This document shows positions 50,469-58,553 of a stretch of DNA of 64,000 nt, one piece after another. The stretch's first letter is position 1, and each line of letters opens with the position of its first letter. A program made the translations under genes and the position numbers. The notes under the pieces are model-generated. The model did not search any database. It was not told the origin of the DNA and was given only the letters and a program-made list of their open reading frames with translations. This stretch comes from VFMC01 sp046331225. Its GTDB lineage: Bacteria; Actinomycetota; Acidimicrobiia; Acidimicrobiales; Ilumatobacteraceae. The stretch spans positions 124,001-188,000 of the forward strand of contig JAXLRF010000010.1 in the NCBI GenBank assembly GCA_046331225.1. The letters run 5' to 3'.

Positions 50469-52019
50469 ATGGCGTTGATCGCCGCCGATCGAGCGCGCGA
50501 GCGCCCCACCGAGATCGCGCTCCGCGACGACCGCGTCGCGCTGCGGTGGGCGGAGGTCGACGACGTGCTCGACCGTGTCGCCAACGGCTTGCACGCCGCC
50601 GGCCTCGGTGCGTCGCGACGTGTGGCCGTGTACGCCGAGAACGCAGCCGAGGTGGTGCTCGCACACCTCGGCGCGCTGCTCGCCGGGGCGAGCTCGGTAC
50701 CGGTCAACTTCCACCTCACCGCCGACGAGGCAGCGTTCATCCTGCGCGACTCGCGCACCGAAGTGCTGTTCGTCGGCCCCGAGAACCTGGCTCGCGGCGT
50801 CGAAGCCGCGTCGATGGCAGGCGTGCGGCGGGTCATCGCGTGGCGCAGCCCCGAGGCGGTCGCCGCGGGTGCCGAGCCGTGGGAGCAGTGGCTGGCCGAT
50901 GCGCCGTCGGGCGAACCACCCACCGACGTCGCGCCGCGACCCAACCTGATGTACACGAGCGGCACCACGGGCGTGCCGAAGGGCGTCGACCTGCCGCCGT
51001 CGATCTTCGCGGGCGGTGCCACCATCGTCGAGCACGTCGCCGCGCTCGGCGAGCAGCGTTTCGCCAAGCTCGGCACGCACCTGGTGGTCGGCCCGATGTA
51101 TCACACGGGTCCGCTGTCGGGCATGCGCACCCTCGCCGCGGGCGTGCCGGTGGTGGTGCTCGGCCGGTTCGATCCCGAGCGTGTGCTGCAGGCGATCGAC
51201 ACGTATCGCACCGAGAGCTCGGTGATGGTGCCGACGCACTTCAAGCGGCTGCTCGAACTGCCGGCCGAGGTGAAGGCCCGCTACGACGTCAGCAGCATGA
51301 AGAGCATCTCGCACACCGGTGCCGCCTGCCCGGTCGAGGTGAAGCAGCAGATGATCGAGTGGTTCGGCCCGGTGTTCAACGACTCGTACGGCGCCACCGA
51401 GGTGGGCACCATCTGCTCGATCTCGAGCGAGGAGTGGCTCGCTCATCCGGGCAGCGTCGGCAAGGTCCGCGCACCGTTCACGCGTGCGATCGTGGTCGGC
51501 CCCGACGACCAGGAGGTGCCGCCCGGCACCGAAGGGCGGCTCTACTTCGAGGACTCGACGGGTCGCGGCATCGTGTACCCGAACGATCCCGAGAAGACCG
51601 CTGCGGCGCACCTCCGCCCAGGCGTGTTCACCATCGGCGAGATCGGCTACGTCGACGCCGACGGGTACGTGTACATCACCGACCGGTTCAGCGACATGAT
51701 CGTGGCCGGCGGGGTCAACATCTACCCGGCCGAGGCCGAGGCCGTGATCGTCGAGCATCCCAAGGTCGCCGACGTGGCCGTGATCGGCGTGCCCGACGCC
51801 GACCTGGGTGAGGCGGTCAAGGCCCTGGTCGTCCCGATCGACCCGGACGACCCGCCGTCGCCCGACGAACTGATCACCCTGTGTCGCTCGAGGCTGGCTG
51901 GCTACAAGTGTCCGCGTACGGTGGAGATCGTCGCGAGCGTGGGGCGCAACGCGATGGGGAAGATCAACAAGCGGGCGCTGCGCGCGTCGTACTGGGAGGG
52001 GAGTCGCACCATTGGCTGA
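50469..52019 (+). CDS. AMP-dependent acyl-CoA ligase (4CL/FadD-like)
   Basis: 516-residue enzyme that activates a carboxylic acid with ATP and CoA. Adenylation motifs: A3 YTSGTTGVPKG, A5 NDSYGATE, A7 region FTIGEIGYVDADGYVYITDR (the usual TGD aspartate is Glu here), and the C-terminal lysine in GKINKRALR. ATG 50469 has GAGGGG upstream. It leads an operon with two crotonase-like genes and a TetR gene; the next start overlaps its stop. The acid is unknown. Confidence 0.88.
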   Translation: MALIAADRARERPTEIALRDDRVALRWAEVDDVLDRVANGLHAAGLGASRRVAVYAENAAEVVLAHLGALLAGASSVPVNFHLTADEAAFILRDSRTEVLFVGPENLARGVEAASMAGVRRVIAWRSPEAVAAGAEPWEQWLADAPSGEPPTDVAPRPNLMYTSGTTGVPKGVDLPPSIFAGGATIVEHVAALGEQRFAKLGTHLVVGPMYHTGPLSGMRTLAAGVPVVVLGRFDPERVLQAIDTYRTESSVMVPTHFKRLLELPAEVKARYDVSSMKSISHTGAACPVEVKQQMIEWFGPVFNDSYGATEVGTICSISSEEWLAHPGSVGKVRAPFTRAIVVGPDDQEVPPGTEGRLYFEDSTGRGIVYPNDPEKTAAAHLRPGVFTIGEIGYVDADGYVYITDRFSDMIVAGGVNIYPAEAEAVIVEHPKVADVAVIGVPDADLGEAVKALVVPIDPDDPPSPDELITLCRSRLAGYKCPRTVEIVASVGRNAMGKINKRALRASYWEGSRTIG

Positions 52020-52863
52020 ATCGCTCGACGAGCCGTCCGCCGATGCACTGGTGCTGGTCGACGACCCGGCCGCGCACGTACGCCGGCTCACGCTCAACTG
52101 GCCCACCAAGCGCAACGCCCTGTCGAACGCGCTGCGCACCCAGCTGTTCGCCGAACTGCGTCGTGCCGACACCGACCCCGAGGTGCGCGTGATCGTGATC
52201 CGTGGCGCGGGCGCCTGCTTCTCCGCCGGGTACGACCTGGCGCAGGCGCCGGGTGAGCCGCTGCCGTGGGGCATCACCAAGGCCGACGGTGGCTGGGCGC
52301 GCCACGTGCTGCAGGGCTGGTTCGAGATGATGGATCTCGCCACGCCGGTGATCGCGCAGGTGCACGGCTACTGCCTGGCCGGCGGCACCGAGCTCGCAAC
52401 GGCCTGCGACCTCGTCTACGTCGCCGACGACGCGCAGATCGGCTACCCGCCGGTGCGCAGCATGAGCTCGCCCGACATGGCGTGGCATGTCTGGCTGATG
52501 GGCATGCGCCGCGCGATGGAGGCGATGCTGACGGGCGACTCGATGACCGGTGTCGAGGCGGTCGAGGCCGGCTTCGCCAACCGTTCGTTCCCCGCCGACC
52601 AGCTCGAGACCGAGGTGCTCCGCATCGCCGAGCGCGTGGCGAAGGTGCCACCCGACCTCCAGGCGCTCAACAAGCGCGTGGTGCACCGGGCGATGGAGGC
52701 GATGGGCATGCGTGACGGCATGCGGGCGACGGCCGACATCAACGCCCTCGGGTTCCACCAGCGCAGCTCGCGCGAGTACTTCGCCCAGTTCGCCAAGGGC
52801 GTCACCACGGCCCTGTCCGAACGCGACCGCACGTTCGGCGACTACCGGGAGGAGCAGACGTGA
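52012..52863 (+). CDS. Enoyl-CoA hydratase/isomerase family protein, first copy
   Basis: 283-residue crotonase-fold protein starting at TTG 52012, with GGAGGGG upstream, and overlapping the ligase stop by eight bases. The oxyanion block ACFSAGYDL and the GGTELATACDLV block are present. The glutamate corresponding to Glu144 of rat hydratase is kept (GGTELA), but the one matching Glu164 appears to be Pro (IGYPPVR). Simple hydratase action is thus doubtful; an isomerase, dehalogenase or lyase is possible. It overlaps the next gene by four bases. Confidence 0.85.
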   Translation: MAESLDEPSADALVLVDDPAAHVRRLTLNWPTKRNALSNALRTQLFAELRRADTDPEVRVIVIRGAGACFSAGYDLAQAPGEPLPWGITKADGGWARHVLQGWFEMMDLATPVIAQVHGYCLAGGTELATACDLVYVADDAQIGYPPVRSMSSPDMAWHVWLMGMRRAMEAMLTGDSMTGVEAVEAGFANRSFPADQLETEVLRIAERVAKVPPDLQALNKRVVHRAMEAMGMRDGMRATADINALGFHQRSSREYFAQFAKGVTTALSERDRTFGDYREEQT

Positions 52864-53705
52864 GCGTGTCGCTCGACGACCTGCAGACGATCCACTACGA
52901 GGTGGTCGATCCGGGTGAGCACGGCATCGCCGTGGTCACCCTCGACCGTCCGGAGAGTCGCAACGCACAGAACAAGCGGATGACCTACGAGATGAACGCC
53001 GCGTTCGACGACGCGTCGCGGCGCACCGACGTGAAGGTGATCGTGCTGCAGGCCGAGGGCCCGCACTTCTGCAGCGGCCACGACCTGCGAGACACCGAGA
53101 GCCACCGCGAGTTCGACCTCGTCTCGCCCCACGGCGGCTACTCGCGAGAGGGCCAGGAGGGGCACATGGCCTGGGAGGAGGAGCTCTACTTCCAGATGTG
53201 CTGGCGGTGGCGCAACCTGCCCAAGCCGTTGCTCGCCGCTGCGCAGGGCAAGACCATCGCCGGTGGGCTGATGCTGCTGTGGGTGGCCGACGTGATCGTC
53301 GCCGCCGACGACGCGCTGTTCAGCGATCCGGTGGTGGGCATGGGCGTCAACGGCGTCGAGTACTTCGCGCACCCGTGGGAGTGGGGTGCCCGCAAGGCCA
53401 AGGAGTTGCTGTTCACCGGCGACTGGGTGACCGCCGACGAGGCGCACCGTCTCGGCATGGTCAATCACGTCGTGCCGGCGGCCGAGTTGCGACCGTTCGT
53501 GATGGGCATGGCCGAGCGCATCGCACAGCGGCCGTCGTTCGCACTGAAGCTCGCGAAGGAGAGCGTCAACCAGACGCTCGAGGCACAGGGCCAGTTCACG
53601 GCGATGCGTGCGGCGTTCTCGCTGCAGCACCTCGGCCATGCACACAACCGCATCCGCTTCGGGATCCCCATCGATCCCGGTCCCCGAGCGCCGAAGCCCG
53701 CCTGA
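52860..53705 (+). CDS. Enoyl-CoA hydratase/isomerase family protein, second copy
   Basis: 281-residue crotonase relative with GTG 52860 in the upstream stop. The oxyanion block PHFCSGHDL and the GKTIAGGLMLLWVADV block are seen. The Glu144-type residue is replaced by Met/Leu and Glu164 by Asp (ALFSDPVVG), so it lacks both classical hydratase glutamates. It may use another chemistry, such as the naphthoyl-CoA/dehalogenase or lyase types. TGATG at 53703-53707 joins it to the TetR gene. Confidence 0.85.
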   Translation: MSVSLDDLQTIHYEVVDPGEHGIAVVTLDRPESRNAQNKRMTYEMNAAFDDASRRTDVKVIVLQAEGPHFCSGHDLRDTESHREFDLVSPHGGYSREGQEGHMAWEEELYFQMCWRWRNLPKPLLAAAQGKTIAGGLMLLWVADVIVAADDALFSDPVVGMGVNGVEYFAHPWEWGARKAKELLFTGDWVTADEAHRLGMVNHVVPAAELRPFVMGMAERIAQRPSFALKLAKESVNQTLEAQGQFTAMRAAFSLQHLGHAHNRIRFGIPIDPGPRAPKPA

Positions 53706-54349
53706 TGCCCACCGCGGCGCGACGCAACGCGGTGCCGGTCAAGCGCCTGGGGCGGCCGAAGGACGTCGCCTCGGCCGAGACGCGCGAGCGGTTGCTCGGT
53801 GTCGCCTGCGCGTCGTTCGCGCGCCACGGCTACGACGCCACCACCAATCGGATGATCGCCGAAGGTGCGGGCATCACGACCGGAGCGATCTACCACTACT
53901 ACCCGTCGAAGGCCGACCTGTACGTGGCCGTCTACGAACGGGTGCAACAGGGCGTGTACCACGAGTTCGAGCGGGCGATCGCCCCGCACGTCGGTCTCGT
54001 CGACCGGGTACGCGCCGTGCTCGACGCCTCGGTCGAGCTCAACCGGCACGACCCGGCCGCCGCCGGGTTCGTGGTCGGTGTGGCCGCCGAGGTGCAGCGG
54101 CACCCCGAGCTGTTGCAGCCCTTGCGCGACGCGAACGCCACGAGCGCCAACTTCCTGCGCAGGCTCGCCGCGGATGCCGCGGCCAACGGCGAGCTGCGTC
54201 CCGACGTGTCGGTGCGCGGCCTGGAGGACCTCTTGACCGCGGTGCTGGCGGGGCTCGCGCGGTTCAGCACGCACGCGAGCGACTCGCACCGCCACGCCGA
54301 GGCCGTCGCTGTGCTGCAGCGCTGTCTCGCCGGCACGCTGCTCGCCTGA
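53705..54349 (+). CDS. TetR-family transcription regulator
   Basis: 214-residue repressor. The N-terminal helix-turn-helix is at about 22-68 (SETRERLLGVACASFARHGYD...NRMIAEGAGITTGAIYHYY) and the rest is the all-helical ligand domain. It overlaps the crotonase stop by one base (TGATG), so it is the last gene of the ligase operon. Autoregulation and control by a CoA ester are likely by analogy with such operons. A strong hairpin follows. Confidence 0.9.
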   Translation: MPTAARRNAVPVKRLGRPKDVASAETRERLLGVACASFARHGYDATTNRMIAEGAGITTGAIYHYYPSKADLYVAVYERVQQGVYHEFERAIAPHVGLVDRVRAVLDASVELNRHDPAAAGFVVGVAAEVQRHPELLQPLRDANATSANFLRRLAADAAANGELRPDVSVRGLEDLLTAVLAGLARFSTHASDSHRHAEAVAVLQRCLAGTLLA

Positions 54350-54367
54350 GCTCGTCCCGGACGCGGC

Positions 54368-54395
54368 ACGGGGGCGGCCCTGCGGCCGCCCCCGT
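54368..54395. terminator. Bidirectional hairpin between TetR and lipoprotein genes
   Basis: ACGGGGGCGGCC and GGCCGCCCCCGT form a perfect 12-base stem with loop CTGC, between the convergent TetR gene (+) and lipoprotein gene (-). Confidence 0.75.
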
Positions 54396-54423
54396 CCGGG
54401 TTCGAGCTGTCTCGCCGTGCGCG

Positions 54424-55020
54424 TCAGGTCGACGCGGTGATGCAGGTCATCATCTGCGTCATCAGGTCGTTGAACTGCTCGCTCGTGGTGTCGCCGGCCG
54501 AGGTGACCATCGCCTTCAGGTCGTCGTCGCTCATGCCCTCGAAGATGGCACGGACGCACTCCTGGTCGACGCCGTCCTGACCGGCCATCGAGCCGACCAT
54601 CTGGTCGACGAGCTGCTCGCGCGGGGCGCAGGTGAGGATGTCGATCGCGACGGCCTCGCCCTCGGCGCTCAAGGCCACGTCCTCGCCGGCGGGGGCGTCG
54701 GCGATCATCTGGAGGTCGGCCTCGCTGAGACGCGAGGCGACCTCGGCGACGCAGTCGCGGTCGAGGGTCACGCCATCGGCCTCGGCCTCGCTCACGGCCT
54801 TGTCGACGGCCTGTTGCACGAGGTCGCCCCCGCTGCTGCTGCCACCGGCCTCGGTGGTCGCGGTGTCGCCGGCGGCCGTGGTGGCGGTCGCGTCGGCGGC
54901 CTCGGTGGTGGCGCTGTCGCCCTTGCTGTCGCCCGAGTCGTCACTGCCGCAGGCGGCGGTGAGGAGCGCGAGGGTGGCGACGGCGGCCGTCAGCATGGTG
55001 CGGGTGGTCGTCCTGTTCAC
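54424..55020 (-). CDS. Cys-paired lipoprotein with two copies of a 50-residue module
   Basis: 198-residue lipoprotein (lipobox TAAC, Cys24, then a Ser/Thr/Ala linker to about 75). The rest holds two related modules: DRDCVAEVASRLSEADLQMI...LTC and QECVRAIFEGMSDDDLKAMV...MTC. Each has a Cys pair about 40 residues apart and an LSxxDL-like block, so a disulfide-closed helical unit is likely. The single-module protein at 55739-56023 belongs to the same family. Function unknown. GTG 55020 has AAGGAAAGGA upstream. Confidence 0.7.
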   Translation of the reverse strand: MNRTTTRTMLTAAVATLALLTAACGSDDSGDSKGDSATTEAADATATTAAGDTATTEAGGSSSGGDLVQQAVDKAVSEAEADGVTLDRDCVAEVASRLSEADLQMIADAPAGEDVALSAEGEAVAIDILTCAPREQLVDQMVGSMAGQDGVDQECVRAIFEGMSDDDLKAMVTSAGDTTSEQFNDLMTQMMTCITAST

Positions 55021-55117
55021 GGGGGTGTTCCTTTCCTTCGGACGGGTGAGTCATCGGCGCGGCTTGACGAGACCTTGAGGATCTTCCGCGCTCGGGGTGG
55101 TGGGCGCAACCGGCAGA

Positions 55118-55651
55118 TCAGCGCTGCTCGAAGGTGAACCACCAGAGCAGGGCCGTGAGCGACAGTCCGTCGCCCACGCGACCTGCACGGATCTCGTCAC
55201 GCAGCGTGTCGAGGCCGACCCATTCCACACGTTCGCTCTCGCTCGGGTCGCTCGGCGGGCCGACCTCGGCCGCCCCGTCGGCGACGAACAGGTGGAACGT
55301 GGCGTCGCTGGTGCCGTTGTGCGGGAAGTACGTGGTGAGCCGTCGGATCGGCCCGGGCTGCCAGCCGGTCTCCTCGAGCGTCTCGCGGACCGCCGTCTGC
55401 TCGGGTGTCTCGCCCTCGTCGATCCGGCCGGCAGGCACCTCCCAGCCCCAGGTGTCGGTGGTGAACCGGTGGCGCCACAGCAGGAGCACGCCGCGAGTGG
55501 GGTCGTGCACCACCGTGCCGGCGGCCTCGGCGGGCATGCGCACCACGTGGTGGTCGAATCGAGGACCGTCGGGCACCTCGACGTCGGCGAGGGCGAGGCG
55601 CACCCACGGGCTGTCGTAGATGATGCGTTCGCCGTGCACGGTCCATCTCAT
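55118..55651 (-). CDS. Nudix hydrolase, ADP-ribose pyrophosphatase-like
   Basis: 177-residue Nudix enzyme. The full Nudix box is present (GRIDEGETPEQTAVRE then LEETGW) at about 76-98, preceded by the WGWEVPAG block. Such proteins cleave ADP-ribose or other nucleotide-sugar pyrophosphates. ATG 55651 follows a TACGCT box ending eight bases upstream (55660-55665). It lies between two Cys-rich lipoprotein genes on the same strand with separate promoters. Confidence 0.88.
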   Translation of the reverse strand: MRWTVHGERIIYDSPWVRLALADVEVPDGPRFDHHVVRMPAEAAGTVVHDPTRGVLLLWRHRFTTDTWGWEVPAGRIDEGETPEQTAVRETLEETGWQPGPIRRLTTYFPHNGTSDATFHLFVADGAAEVGPPSDPSESERVEWVGLDTLRDEIRAGRVGDGLSLTALLWWFTFEQR

Positions 55652-55659
55652 GGCCGCCG

Positions 55660-55665
55660 AGCGTA
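55660..55665 (-). promoter_or_regulatory. TACGCT -10 box, leaderless Nudix start
   Basis: On the minus strand TACGCT ends eight bases before ATG 55651. Confidence 0.55.
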
Positions 55666-55684
55666 CGGCCTACCCGGGACGCGA

Positions 55685-55712
55685 CGGGGGCGGCGCCGCA
55701 GCGCCGCCCCCG
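55685..55712 (-). terminator. Hairpin after the 94-residue lipoprotein gene
   Basis: CGGGGGCGGCGC and GCGCCGCCCCCG form a perfect 12-base stem with loop CGCA, 26 bases after the stop of the gene at 55739. Confidence 0.7.
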
Positions 55713-55738
55713 GTGCGTTCACGGATGTGCGTGGGTAT

Positions 55739-56023
55739 TCAGCTGCCGACCGGCGCGCAGGAGGCGATCTCCTCGAGCAGGGCGTCCGACTCGGCGGTCG
55801 ACTGGTTGTCCGAGAGCGTCTTGTCGATCGCCTCGAGCTCGTCGTCGCTGTACTTGTCGAGCGCGGCGTCGACGCAGTCGCTGTCGATCTCGATGCCGGC
55901 GTTCGTGAACGTCTCGACGATGTTGTCGCGGGTGCCTTCGCGGTCGACGCCGCCGCAGGCGGCGAGGGCGAGGCCGGCGATGGCGGCCAGCACGGTGACA
56001 CGGGCGGTGCGGGTCGTGGTCAT
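55739..56023 (-). CDS. Single-module Cys-paired lipoprotein
   Basis: 94-residue lipoprotein (lipobox LAAC, about residue 22). It carries one module of the same kind as in the gene at 54424: SDCVDAALDKYSDDELEAI, ending in EEIASCAP, with the two Cys about 38 residues apart. ATG 56023 has GGGAGGA upstream; a TTG at 56041 in frame is part of that ribosome site and is not the start. Function unknown. Confidence 0.75.
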   Translation of the reverse strand: MTTTRTARVTVLAAIAGLALAACGGVDREGTRDNIVETFTNAGIEIDSDCVDAALDKYSDDELEAIDKTLSDNQSTAESDALLEEIASCAPVGS

Positions 56024-56095
56024 GTTGTTGGTTCCTCCCAATCGGTACGAGTCGAAGACGGTACGACGGCGTGGCGGTTACGCACGGGATACCCG

Positions 56096-56383
56096 TCAGG
56101 CGAGACGAGTACCGATCACCTGGTCCTCGAGGATGCGTGCGACGAAGTCGTACGCAGTGCCGTCCTCCGCCTCGGCGTGGCAGGCGAACTCGGTGCCGAC
56201 CGCCTCGGACGCGGGTTCCTCGCAGACCACCTCGCTGTCGAGGTCGAGCTCGACGAAGATCTGGTCGCGGATGCCTCGTTCGGCGGCGCCGGCCGGGTCG
56301 AAGTCGTCGCCGGAGCAGGCGTGTGCCGTGCCGCCGAGCGCGCCGATCAGTCCGAGGGCCACGAGGCTGCGCCGGATCGACAT
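56096..56383 (-). CDS. DUF4333-like secreted protein
   Basis: 95-residue protein with a short hydrophobic start (LVALGLIGALGGTAHAC) and a weak lipobox-like AHAC. The mature part has two Cys in EVVCEEP...TEFACHAEAEDGTAYDF, the DUF4333 pattern of a disulfide-linked strand pair, common in mycobacteria and relatives. Function unknown. It lies 31 bases after the RarD gene and may be its operon partner. Confidence 0.6.
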   Translation of the reverse strand: MSIRRSLVALGLIGALGGTAHACSGDDFDPAGAAERGIRDQIFVELDLDSEVVCEEPASEAVGTEFACHAEAEDGTAYDFVARILEDQVIGTRLA

Positions 56384-56414
56384 GTTCGCGACGGTCCGGG
56401 GCGGTGCCGATCCG

Positions 56415-57344
56415 TCAGGCAGGCACCTCGACCCGCACGGGTGAGCTCGCCGCCCGGCTGCGGCGGACGGTGTCGATCGTGATGAGCACCAGCCCGGCCC
56501 ACACGAAGGCGAAGCCGGTGACCCGCGACGCCGGGAGGTCTTCGTCGTACGCGAGCCAGCCGAGCAGGAAGTTGATCGTCGGGATCAGGTACTGCATCGG
56601 GCCGAGCACGGTGAGCGGCACGCGGTGTGCCGCCCAGGCGAACAGCGTGAGCGGCACCACGGTGGCGACGCCCGTGAGCAGGACGAGCACGAACTTCCCT
56701 GCGCTCGCGCTCGACGGGATCGAGTCGTCGGCGCCGGCCAGGGCGGTGGCCACGACGATCGCCGGCACCAGCACCACGAACGACTCGGCCGCCATGCTCT
56801 CGAGCGGGTGCAGGGGCACCCGCTTCTTGAGCCAGCCGTACAGGCTCCACGAGCTGGCGAGGATCAGGGCGATCCAGGGCACCTGGCCGTAGGTGACGGC
56901 CAGGACGAGCACGGCGACGACGGCGAGCCCGACGGCGATCTGCTGCAGCCGGGTGAGGTGTTCGTGGAAGACGATCACGCCGACGGCGATGGTGCCGAGC
57001 GGCGCCATGAAGTAGCCGAGCGCGGTCTCGATCACGTGACCGTGCACCACGGCGAACACGTACGCGGTCCAGTTGCAGGTGAGCAGCGCGGCGGCCAGCG
57101 CCACCCGACCGAGCAGCGGTCGGTCGCGGACGACCGCCCGCACGGCACCCCACCGCCGGGTGGCCGTCAGCACGCCGGCCATGATCAGTGCCGCGCTCAT
57201 CACCCGCCAGCCGACGAGCTCGAACGCGTCGAACTCGGTGAGCTGCTTCCAGTAGACGGTGAGCGCACCCCACACCAGGTAGGCCGTGAGCCCCGCGACG
57301 AGCCCGCTGCGCAGGTGCGCGTCGCCGTCCGGCTGCTCGCTCAT
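56415..57344 (-). CDS. rarD: RarD-like EamA-family transporter
   Basis: 309-residue membrane protein with ten helices in two EamA repeats. The start YLVWGALTVYWKQL and the GYFMAPLGTIAVGVIVFHEHLT block are those of RarD (chloramphenicol-sensitivity protein, transport solute unclear). ATG 57344 is near the stop of the serine hydrolase upstream (28 bases), so they may be one operon. Its C-terminal 20 residues are basic (RRSRAAS). Confidence 0.85.
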   Translation of the reverse strand: MSEQPDGDAHLRSGLVAGLTAYLVWGALTVYWKQLTEFDAFELVGWRVMSAALIMAGVLTATRRWGAVRAVVRDRPLLGRVALAAALLTCNWTAYVFAVVHGHVIETALGYFMAPLGTIAVGVIVFHEHLTRLQQIAVGLAVVAVLVLAVTYGQVPWIALILASSWSLYGWLKKRVPLHPLESMAAESFVVLVPAIVVATALAGADDSIPSSASAGKFVLVLLTGVATVVPLTLFAWAAHRVPLTVLGPMQYLIPTINFLLGWLAYDEDLPASRVTGFAFVWAGLVLITIDTVRRSRAASSPVRVEVPA

Positions 57345-57372
57345 GCGAGGCGCCCGCGCCCGCGCCCGGACG

Positions 57373-58491
57373 TCAGCGACGGACGCACGCGTGCGCCAGC
57401 TCGTTGATCCGCCGGATGCGGGTGAGCTCGACACCCGGGTGCTGTTCGAGGGTGTCGTGCAGGTAGCAGAACGACATCCCGGTGTCGGGGTCGAGCCAGC
57501 ACAGCTGGCCGCCCGCGCCGTGATGGCCGAAGGCTCGCGGCGCGGTGGCCGGGAACCAGCGCAGGTCGGCGTAGCCGTCGTGACCGGCGACCACGCCCGT
57601 GATGGTGCGGCTGGCCGAGGTGTTGTCGCCGATGTTGAGGCTCGCGTTGCGCACGTTGCCGATGGCGTCGCGGCCCCATGTGGAGTCGTCGGCCAGGAAC
57701 CCCTGGTAGGTGAGTGCGACGTCGGCGGCACGCGCCCGGCCGCCGCCACCCGGGATGCAGGCCGACTGCGCGCGCGGGTCGTTGATCGACAGCAACGCCT
57801 CGACGCCGATCGAGATCGCCGGTACCAGGTCGGGGCGACCGAACACCTGGGCCAGCGCGGCGAGGGCCTCGGGCGAGGTGCCGGGGTGGCTGCCGCGAGC
57901 TCGCACCTCGACCACCGGTCCGTCGACCTCGGCCGCCAGGATCGCCGGCACCCCGACGCGTGCGGTGACGCGCTCGTGCACCACCTCGGCGTAGGGCCGA
58001 CCGGTCAGCGACTCGAGCAGCTCGGCGATCACCCAGTGGGCGGCGATCGGGTGGTACTCGGTGTGCGCACCGGGCTTCCAGGAGAGCGTCCACTCGGCGA
58101 ACTGTGCGCGACGGCCGGCGCTGGTGCCCCACGACTTCGGGCCCATCGGTGCCTGCGGGAAGCCGCCCTGCATGGTGAGCAGCTGCAGCACCGTGACCTC
58201 GTCCTTGCCGTGGGTGCCGAACTCGGGCAGGTAGTCGGCCACGCGGCGGGTGAGCTCGAGCGAGCCGTCGGCCAGGTGGGGGAGGATCGCCATGGCGACG
58301 ATGGTCTTGGTGGCGCTGAAGATCACGAACCGGTGCTCGGGCGTGGCGGCGCCGAAGGTGCGGGTGGCGAGCACCTCGCCCCCGGCCGCGATCGCGTACT
58401 GCGCGGCCCCGGCCGCGCCGGTGTCGATCTGCTCCGAGACGTAGGCGTCGAGTGCGTCGACCGCCTGCTGATGGAGGGTCGCAGCGGTCAT
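57373..58491 (-). CDS. Serine hydrolase of the beta-lactamase family, second copy
   Basis: 372-residue enzyme with no signal peptide. The nucleophile motif is SATK (Ser59 to Lys62) and the second site Tyr lies in TEYHPIAAHW. The late GHHGAGGQL loop takes the place of the KTG/HTG motif. It is of the esterase/LACTB group. The spacer to the divergent mutase gene is only 62 bases, and ATG 58491 has no clear ribosome site. Confidence 0.85.
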   Translation of the reverse strand: MTAATLHQQAVDALDAYVSEQIDTGAAGAAQYAIAAGGEVLATRTFGAATPEHRFVIFSATKTIVAMAILPHLADGSLELTRRVADYLPEFGTHGKDEVTVLQLLTMQGGFPQAPMGPKSWGTSAGRRAQFAEWTLSWKPGAHTEYHPIAAHWVIAELLESLTGRPYAEVVHERVTARVGVPAILAAEVDGPVVEVRARGSHPGTSPEALAALAQVFGRPDLVPAISIGVEALLSINDPRAQSACIPGGGGRARAADVALTYQGFLADDSTWGRDAIGNVRNASLNIGDNTSASRTITGVVAGHDGYADLRWFPATAPRAFGHHGAGGQLCWLDPDTGMSFCYLHDTLEQHPGVELTRIRRINELAHACVRR

Positions 58492-58539
58492 CGCGCCTGC
58501 ATTTCCGAGGTGGGATCGAAGGTCGAGGTCATGACTTTC

Positions 58540-58545
58540 TAGAGT
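58540..58545 (+). promoter_or_regulatory. TAGAGT -10 box, leaderless mutase start
   Basis: TAGAGT ends eight bases before ATG 58554. Confidence 0.55.
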
Positions 58546-58553
58546 ATGACTCC

